A stretch of DNA of 64,000 nucleotides from Phragmites australis. Its lineage: Eukaryota > Streptophyta > Magnoliopsida > Poales > Poaceae. Location: NCBI RefSeq assembly GCF_958298935.1, contig NC_084939.1, positions 1,255,501-1,319,500 on the forward strand, given 5' to 3'. Shown one piece after another: positions 57,882-64,000 of the stretch; within the stretch, counting starts at the first letter, position 1; every line of letters begins with the position of its first letter. The position numbers and the translations under genes are program-made. The notes under the pieces were generated by a model. The model was not told the DNA's origin, did no database searches, and was given only the letters and a program-made list of their open reading frames with translations.

Positions 57882-59290
57882 TAGGTGTCCTTTTTATTAC
57901 CTTTTATTTTTATCAATCAAGAGCTATAATTATTTTTATTAGTGTGATTAAGTAATTTTTTTGTGCGAAAGTGTGATTAGGTAATTTGATTTGCCATTTC
58001 TTGATTAATAGCCACTTGGTGGCCCATTTGTATGTACACATTTTCATCGTGAACTTGTTGCAACATTGTTAAGTTGTCTACGGTGGGTTCCTTTTGAATT
58101 TTTATGAACTTGTTTTAGCGTAAGATTTGAGAGGTTTTTATTAAGAGTTCAGTGGCATGTTACAACCATCCAGCCCCACTCTTCTATATCATCAGACACT
58201 CACTGACGGATCTACAATAAAAATAATCAATATCCTATTTATTAGATTAGAGATAAGAGTGTCCCACTTGTTAGACTAAGAGTGTTATATAGATATAAGT
58301 ACATATAATAGATCATAGAAAACAAAAAATTACCTAATATCCTATACACCCTCTAGCAAAAAATTAATAACTGAGTAAACTAGTACCCGATCTTCCAAAT
58401 GTGTAACAACTAGAAAGAAGTGAGATTAGATGACAATTCAATAGGGAGAAAACAAATCAGGGATGGGTTCAGCGTGCTAGCTAACGGTAGTTGAGCATGC
58501 CTCCTCCAGTCACACTCTCATTTGACCGTCTCTCATCATCCACTTGTGTTTTGTCAAAAAAAATCTTTGAACCCTCTCTATGAAGCAAAGTGTGTGTGTG
58601 TGTGTATATATAGGCACGTGATGAGTTAGGACTCAATCATGGTCGTTAGGATTAGCCAAGATCAAACTAACATGTGCAAGAATGTTGAGTGTCAGGAAAA
58701 GTAGCATGTGAGGTGTAATGTAAATTATTTCATTGTACTACATATTCTAAGGGTACTTGCATTGCGTACGTAACATGTTATTTTATTTTGTATTTGGAAG
58801 ACACTTGCACCTACTGAACAGCTTGTACAGGTTGTGTATTAATGTTTTGCTCGAAGACCTCCCAATAAACTTCTGTTAGAAGTCAATTCACACACATATG
58901 ACATGATATTACGGTGTAATTATTCAGAACATAAAAATCTTGCCTGAATTAAATGGTCTTGTGTATTGTGAAAAATGGCCACCAATATTTTAGAGTGCAC
59001 GTCTTCTAGCCAAACCACGATTTCGGAGTGTCTCTAAGTGACAAGAACACACAAAGTGTCAAATATATAGCCTTACATTTCTAAATTGTATATTCGAAGT
59101 AGTAATATAGGAGCTCGGACGTTCTTTTAAGAAGCAGATGCCATCCAGGTTTGAGTCTGCGTAGGTGTGGTCCGATCAAGCGCACTTATTCCTCAAATTC
59201 TTAATTGCCATCCAAGTTTGTTCAATTTTCCCTTTTTTTTTACGAGAAAAGAGATATTTTATGTTATTAACCAATATATATGTATATTTT
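57882..59290. other. Intergenic, no gene recognised
   Basis: AT-rich with a TG microsatellite at about 58589-58605. The first 200 bp is probably the CASPL 3' UTR. Confidence 0.4.
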
Positions 59291-59293
59291 AAC

Positions 59294-59425
59294 ATAACTG
59301 TCGAGCCGAGGTGGTTCCTGATGGCTGCCCTCAGGTGGGAGACCTGGGTTCAATCCGCAGCTCTCACCCCCGGGGGCACCCCTCAGTCCCTTTGTGGCTG
59401 GGGTGTGTGGCCCCCTTTTGAAAAT
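59294..59425 (+). mobile_element. tRNA-derived SINE-like element
   Basis: Contains TGGTTCCTGATGGCTGCCC (A-box region) and GGGTTCAATCC (B box, about 59347-59357), and ends in a T-run, GGCCCCCTTTT. The order and spacing fit an RNA polymerase III SINE. The right flank is a TATG microsatellite. No coding sequence. Confidence 0.6.
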
Positions 59426-59515
59426 ATATGTATCTATGTATGTATGTAGGTGTATATATATGCATATGTATGTATACATATATGTGTATATATAAGTATA
59501 CATATATGTACACAC
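59426..59515. repeat. TATG/TATA microsatellite
   Basis: TATGTATGTATG and TATATACATATG units right after the SINE-like element. Confidence 0.85.
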
Positions 59516-60470
59516 GTACTACCATGAACAATACAAATCACTAAATCAGTCCCTAACAATGGATAAGAATGCTTTCCAATCATTAATGGGATCCTCTAAA
59601 CTACGTTGATGTGGAAATCTAAAACATAAATATTCCAGCAGGTAGTTGCGTTATAAAAAAGATTAACGAGATGATTATAAATGATGAGCCCGGCAGAATC
59701 AGGAGAATGCAGTGTTTACTGGAACACACACACACACATGTATATATATATATAGGAAAACTAGTATGTACTCTGGATGTATGTACTCCTATCTCTCATA
59801 TACCACTTTTACACGTGTGTTATACTTCTTTATCACTTTAAATATACTTCATTAGTAATTATAAGATACTGCAATACAAATCTCACGAATTTTTTTATGA
59901 AATTCCATGATTTTTTATCATAATTTGCGTATATACTTCTTTTATGTATAAAAAAGAGTATATAGCAAAAATGAAAGGCTAACATTGAATTTTTTTCATA
60001 CAACTCATATTGGAGTATCTTAGAATTAGTATTAGAGTATACTAAAAATGATAAAAGAGTATAAAATGTTTGTTTAGGTGGTATATTGCATGTGGGAGTA
60101 CATACTCCTAGGAGTATAAAATAGGTGTCATATATATATATATATATATACCGAGTCCAAGTCAATCGATCCACTAGCTAGCTAGCTAGTTACCTCCCTA
60201 TATATCATTCTGCAAATTGAGTTTTTATAAGTTGCTACTGATCGAGAGCAATCACATGACATCTTTGATAGATCATTATGTGGCCCTAACCTCATTTGCT
60301 AATTATTATTACCTTTCTATTAAGCGTCTAAATACCAGCATAAATGCACAATCAATTGGAAAAAGAGAGGATTTTTTAAGTAATCTATCGTCAATTTGAG
60401 GAGTTTGGTCCAATAACCGATAGTTTGTCTTGCTCAGGCATGTGACGTTACTATTAAGCTGCATACATCA
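59516..60470. other. AT-rich intergenic DNA
   Basis: A short inverted repeat, AGTATGTACTC...GAGTACATACT (59763 and 60095), with AT-rich DNA between suggests a MITE of about 340 bp. A perfect TA run lies at 60132-60152. No gene. Confidence 0.4.
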
Positions 60471-60725
60471 ACTAGTTCATTTAAAATCTAAGTTAATAAA
60501 GAAAAATTAATAATTTACTTATACTTCAATATTCCTCTCACATGGAGGCTACCTCAAGTCACAGATGTGAAAATAGGAGTCGGCTGTAATTTTTTGTTTA
60601 ATTACATCTGTCAGGATTTGAACTCGAGACCTCTGACTCTGATACTATATTAATGCACCAATCAGTTCATCCAAAAACTTAAGCTGATAAGAAAAAACGA
60701 ACAATTCACTTATACTTCAATAGTT
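60471..60725 (-). mobile_element. SINE-like element on the minus strand
   Basis: Reverse complement contains GGTGCATTAATATAGTATCA, GAGGTC and GAGTTCAAATCC (B box at 60612-60623). This is the pattern of a tRNA-derived grass SINE. Two flanking copies of CACTTATACTTCAATA (about 60518 and 60707) may be part of a duplication. Confidence 0.5.
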
Positions 60726-60777
60726 ACCTCTAGCTTTCTTTGGTCTGGACTCAGCTCCATGCCGATGTGGTAGGTGG

Positions 60778-60910
60778 TTGCATGGCTCTCGCAAGTCCAG
60801 GCGGTCGTCGTTGGGCGCGGCAAGCCTCACCCTCCACATCGCCACCGTGGCGCTATCGGTGGCGTTGGTGGTCATGATGCCCTCGGCGAACCAATGCAAC
60901 CCACCAGTGG
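60778..60910 (+). pseudogene. CASP-like TM1 relic
   Basis: The frame through 60820-60905 reads ASLTLHIATVALSVALVVMM then PSANQC. It aligns with TM1 of the gene at 57203 (ASLIGRIAGMALAVAAATVM then AAASEC) without gaps. The conserved TM1 Arg is His. Downstream reading is lost. It lies between two CASPL genes, so it is probably a dead tandem copy. Confidence 0.6.
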
Positions 60911-62645
60911 CGATCGCGCTCAGCAAGCAACGTCTCTTAGAGATACGACAACTCCTCCAAGTTTTTTTTGGTTGCCAATCTGCTGGCCGAGTTGCTGGTC
61001 GAGCGGCTACGCAGACTCTCATCTGCTCGACGGCAACACTTTCTTGCAGTGGACAACTTCCGCACGTGCAGCCGGCTGATAAGTGGCGTACGCAAGGGCG
61101 CCAGCGAGCTCTGCCAATGGGTCCGTGTGTCTAGGACCGTCTCAATGTCAGCGGCCATTCCCCAGGCCGTGTCGCATAGCATCAAGGACGTGCCAGTCGC
61201 AATTTGTTTGGAGGATTGATTCCTGCTTTGGATTGATTCCAGCGGTGGGTGGTGGGTGCGGATCCGGCAGCAGGAGAGCCGTTGGAGAATGCCGGAGGTG
61301 GGTAGGGCGGGGAGCACTGCACAAGCTAGAGGAGGAAGACAGACGAGCGCCGTCTGATCGTAAATGGATGGTCGCCTTGAGGAACGTCCGATTGTACGAC
61401 TTTCAATCGCCTCACAAATAGTAATCACCTTTTTTATGTTGTGACTTGTGAGATTGCTAATCAAGATACCCTTTTTTGTACTTAACGAATGTCACTATCA
61501 ATCCTTTTCCAAAAACAAATTCACAACCAAACGGATAAAACAAGCCGTCGATGTTTCTGTACATTCGCAGACAAAAATGATAGCTACCTGAAGTAAATTA
61601 TGACCTGTTTAGACAAAGGTGCAAGTTGATCCTGTAAATACTAATCACTTGGAGTAAATTATGACATATTCTGATTATCATACAAGGGGAGAAACAGATA
61701 GCTACACATATCCAAAACATGACTCCTCGACAGTTCAGTTCAATTTACATGTAGTTCAGTTGACTTTGCTGAAATCTTACGCATCAAATTGTTATTGAAT
61801 ATCTAAAGCGGAAATATATAATATAACCACACACATATTTATAAAAAATTAGAACTCTCCGAATCAAATATTTCATTCAACATTCAGGCAGTAACCACAT
61901 GAGCTTGACAATGTTCAGTAGGTGTGAAGAACCACAGAAGTTCAAAGTCGAACCAAGCTGTGGGAATCGATTGATGACACTGTCAGCATTGACCTGACCT
62001 GAATTTAATTTTCCCCATTTGTTGATGCCATGTTCTGTTGCTTCTTTGACGATGTACATGGTTTTGCTACTGTACATAAAAGGCTGCAATATATTTTGTC
62101 TCAAACCCACTGCACCTGCTCGTTTTGGAACAGTTCAATTAATTTGAAGAAAACTTTGTTTTTCATTTTGACACACTAGTTATCAGAAAGAAAGAAAGAT
62201 CACTGTCTTGCCTCGGACCTCGAACAAACCATTTCTGAATTCGTTTCGGACGCGACACATCTTCATTGTTGATTTAACTAAAAGCAATTCAAAACTATTA
62301 GGGCCATTGCCAGACAATTGTACGCATTTGTTAGAGTGTCTTGCTCACCCATAGACTCTTCTCTCACTACTATTGTAACCACAACATGAATATAATTATA
62401 TAACCGATGTGGTCATCTGAAAGTTTCCTTAGCTTGGAGAGGAATTCAGTGCTAATATATTTTGAACTGCAATAGGCGATTCGTAATCTTAATTTGACAT
62501 GAGCAAGGATGGATTAATTGTTAGTTGCTTGCTCGGCTACATGCGTGCATTCAGAGCTTACCGTCATTACAAGCATCTGGACTCGATCTGTTATATAGCT
62601 TGCTTTTGTTCTTGATGGCCTTGTTCTTGCCTTCTCTGACGATAG
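60911..62645. other. Intergenic, no gene recognised
   Basis: A GC-rich stretch (60960-61400) has frames on both strands without recognisable content and may be decayed sequence linked to the CASPL relic. The rest is AT-rich. Confidence 0.35.
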
Positions 62646-63136
62646 ATGGCCGAGGTGGAGGGCGCGGAGGCAGTGGGCCTCGTCTTCCGCATCGCGGCGC
62701 TCGCTCTGTCGGTTGCGGCCGCCGTCGTGATGGGCACCGCGAGCCAGCTGGTCGTCGTCGACGGCGGCCGCGGACCATCGAGCTACGTCGTCTCGTACAG
62801 CCACTACAGCGCTCTCGTGTAAGAGAAGAGACTACACACTCGCAGTTACTACATGTCACCTACGGTCCTTGAGGATTGAGATTCGCGCGTGGCCGCAGGT
62901 ACTTCGTTGTGGCCGGCGTGGTCTCGGCCATCTGCTCGGCGGTGGCGCTCTACCTGTCCGCCGTTCACAACAAGCCCGCCGGCGCGTTCTGCGGCAGGGT
63001 GACCACCGTGGCGGCCGTCCGCGCGTCCGCGGCCGTGGCCGTCGCCGTCGCGGCGCTTGCCGCCAAGGACGCTCGCCAGAGCTGGGGAGGGTGCTGTGGC
63101 CGAGCAAGAGCACGCCGACGCGAAGGCCGAGGATAA
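62646..63136 (+). CDS. CASP-like protein lacking TM3, 136 aa
   Basis: Exon 1 is 62646-62818, intron 62819-62898 (GT-AG), exon 2 is 62899-63136. The phase and position are the same as in the gene at 57203. TM1 (about 12-32, Arg15) and TM2 (59-80, [19 protein letters not shown]) are normal. Directly after TM2 the protein reads [12 protein letters not shown] and then TM4-like sequence. In the relative at 57203 the part between TM2 and the FCARV motif is about 60 residues and includes TM3 and the conserved Asp. About 50 residues are therefore missing in frame. The C-terminus is basic ([11 protein letters not shown]). It may be a shortened gene or a pseudogene that kept its frame. Confidence 0.72.
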
Positions 63137-64000
63137 ACGTGAGCAGAATAGCAGCATGGCACAGCACAGATAGAGAGCACGTGGCAACCGGGGTCTTAGT
63201 TTTATCATCACCGGTCCACGGCGAACACAAGGAGGCGCGATGGCACGCACAAACAGACCGCGGTCGAGCTAGAAACAGCACCACGGCTCGAAGGCCGGTC
63301 ATCCTAGAGGATCAGGAAGGGAGGGTCACGGCTAGGGTTTACCTTGAGGGACGGCAACAGAAGGGCTCAAGCCAGCCATGGCAACCAGCAGGAGCGTCGG
63401 CACGTCGGTGTAATGGTGGGCCGCTGCAGCAACATCGACACGAATCCAACAGCGATGAACTCACGGCGCGACAGAGTTTCCACTCAACTCCTCAGAATTT
63501 CTCTCCCTTCTTCCTCCCCAAAGATTTATTTTTCCTCGGTGATAGCAGCAGCACGAACTCGATGCGGCAGGGTTTCGGCCAGAGCAAAATTGACCCTCCC
63601 CCTCGGGCACCCCCTCCCTGCTTTTATATAGGCGGCCCAGGTCTCTCACAAGATAAGCACAAGGTTGTTAGGGATTTGAAGAAGAGTCTTGATCGGGCAT
63701 GGTTGAGGATGAATCGATTTGGGGAACGGATCAGGCGGCACGGTCCACCGGCCAGAGGTGGCGGGCTAGGCGTGGTGCGCTTGAAAGAGGGGCGAGCGGC
63801 TCAGGCACGATGCGAGCATGGCAGAGGCGCGCGCTCAGGCGCGAGGCCCAGGGAGCAGAGGGAGGAGAAGGCGGAGCGCTCGGGGAAGAGGCGCGGGCGC
63901 GAGGCAGTAGGTGGCGGCGGGGTCGAGAAGAAGAACAGGAGGCCAACTGCCAGAGGAAAAGGATAAGGGGTGGCTCGGGTGAGGGGATAAGGCAGGCAGG
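63137..64000 (-). other. GC-rich 3' flank with a minus-strand TATA box
   Basis: Reverse complement of about 63629-63642 reads GCCTATATAAAAGCAGG, a good TATA box pointing left. It is followed by CT-rich leader-like sequence (63480-63560) and an ATG in a frame near 63302. A promoter or LTR of an element reading left is possible. The long plus-strand frame across the region is compositional. Confidence 0.35.

Noticed and set aside
62869..63966. 365-codon plus-strand frame
   Set aside because: It overlaps CASP-like exon 2 in another frame, is Arg/Gly/Pro-rich throughout, and is open on several frames because of high GC.

Overview
This is plant nuclear DNA, almost certainly from a grass (Poaceae). 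The real exons are GC-rich, introns are short with GT-AG ends, and most of the window is nested transposable elements of grass type: copia and gypsy LTR retrotransposons, CACTA, MULE/FAR1, hAT-like elements, Stowaway MITEs and SINEs. No species can be named from sequence alone.

Layout, left to right. At 1-1800 lie the 3' end of a chromodomain gypsy element, its truncated 3' LTR and a fragment of a copia LTR. At 3281-6736 is a nearly intact, very young gag-only copia element with a perfect 5-bp target duplication. At 7338-10640 are an hAT-like repeat, AT microsatellites and an ACTACTGA-type low-complexity tract holding a Stowaway MITE. At 11908-13867 is an intact two-exon S-type anion channel gene (SLAH2/3 type). 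From 13971 to 19100 are CACTA-like termini and other repeats. A frameshifted glycerol-3-phosphate acyltransferase pseudogene lies at 19863-20330.

The middle (20.6-50.3 kb) is organised around three copies of one class III (CC-type-like) glutaredoxin gene, all on the minus strand (20773, 37908, 49378). Copies 1 and 2 sit in a segmental duplication that also includes a downstream block (27045-29035 and 40910-41465). The space between copies is filled by a solo gypsy LTR, a CACTA relic with an Ulp1-like protease domain, two decayed copia gag-pol pseudogenes, and a FAR1/MULE transposase pseudogene split by another element.

The right end (51.5-63.1 kb) is gene-rich. A ten-exon class 3 lipase gene (minus strand, 360 aa) is followed by a CASP-like cluster: an intact 191-aa gene (57203), a TM1 relic (about 60.8 kb) and a 136-aa copy that lacks the third membrane span (62646).

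The functional genes do not form a pathway. They are ordinary host genes in a repeat-rich interval: an anion channel, small redox/transcriptional co-regulators, a secreted or lumenal lipase and small four-span membrane scaffold proteins. The most informative signals are the glutaredoxin triplication with its altered active site and C-terminus, the young gag-only retroelement, the nested and inverted insertions, and the shortened CASP-like protein. I found no CRISPR array, rRNA or tRNA gene, or prokaryotic-type system.
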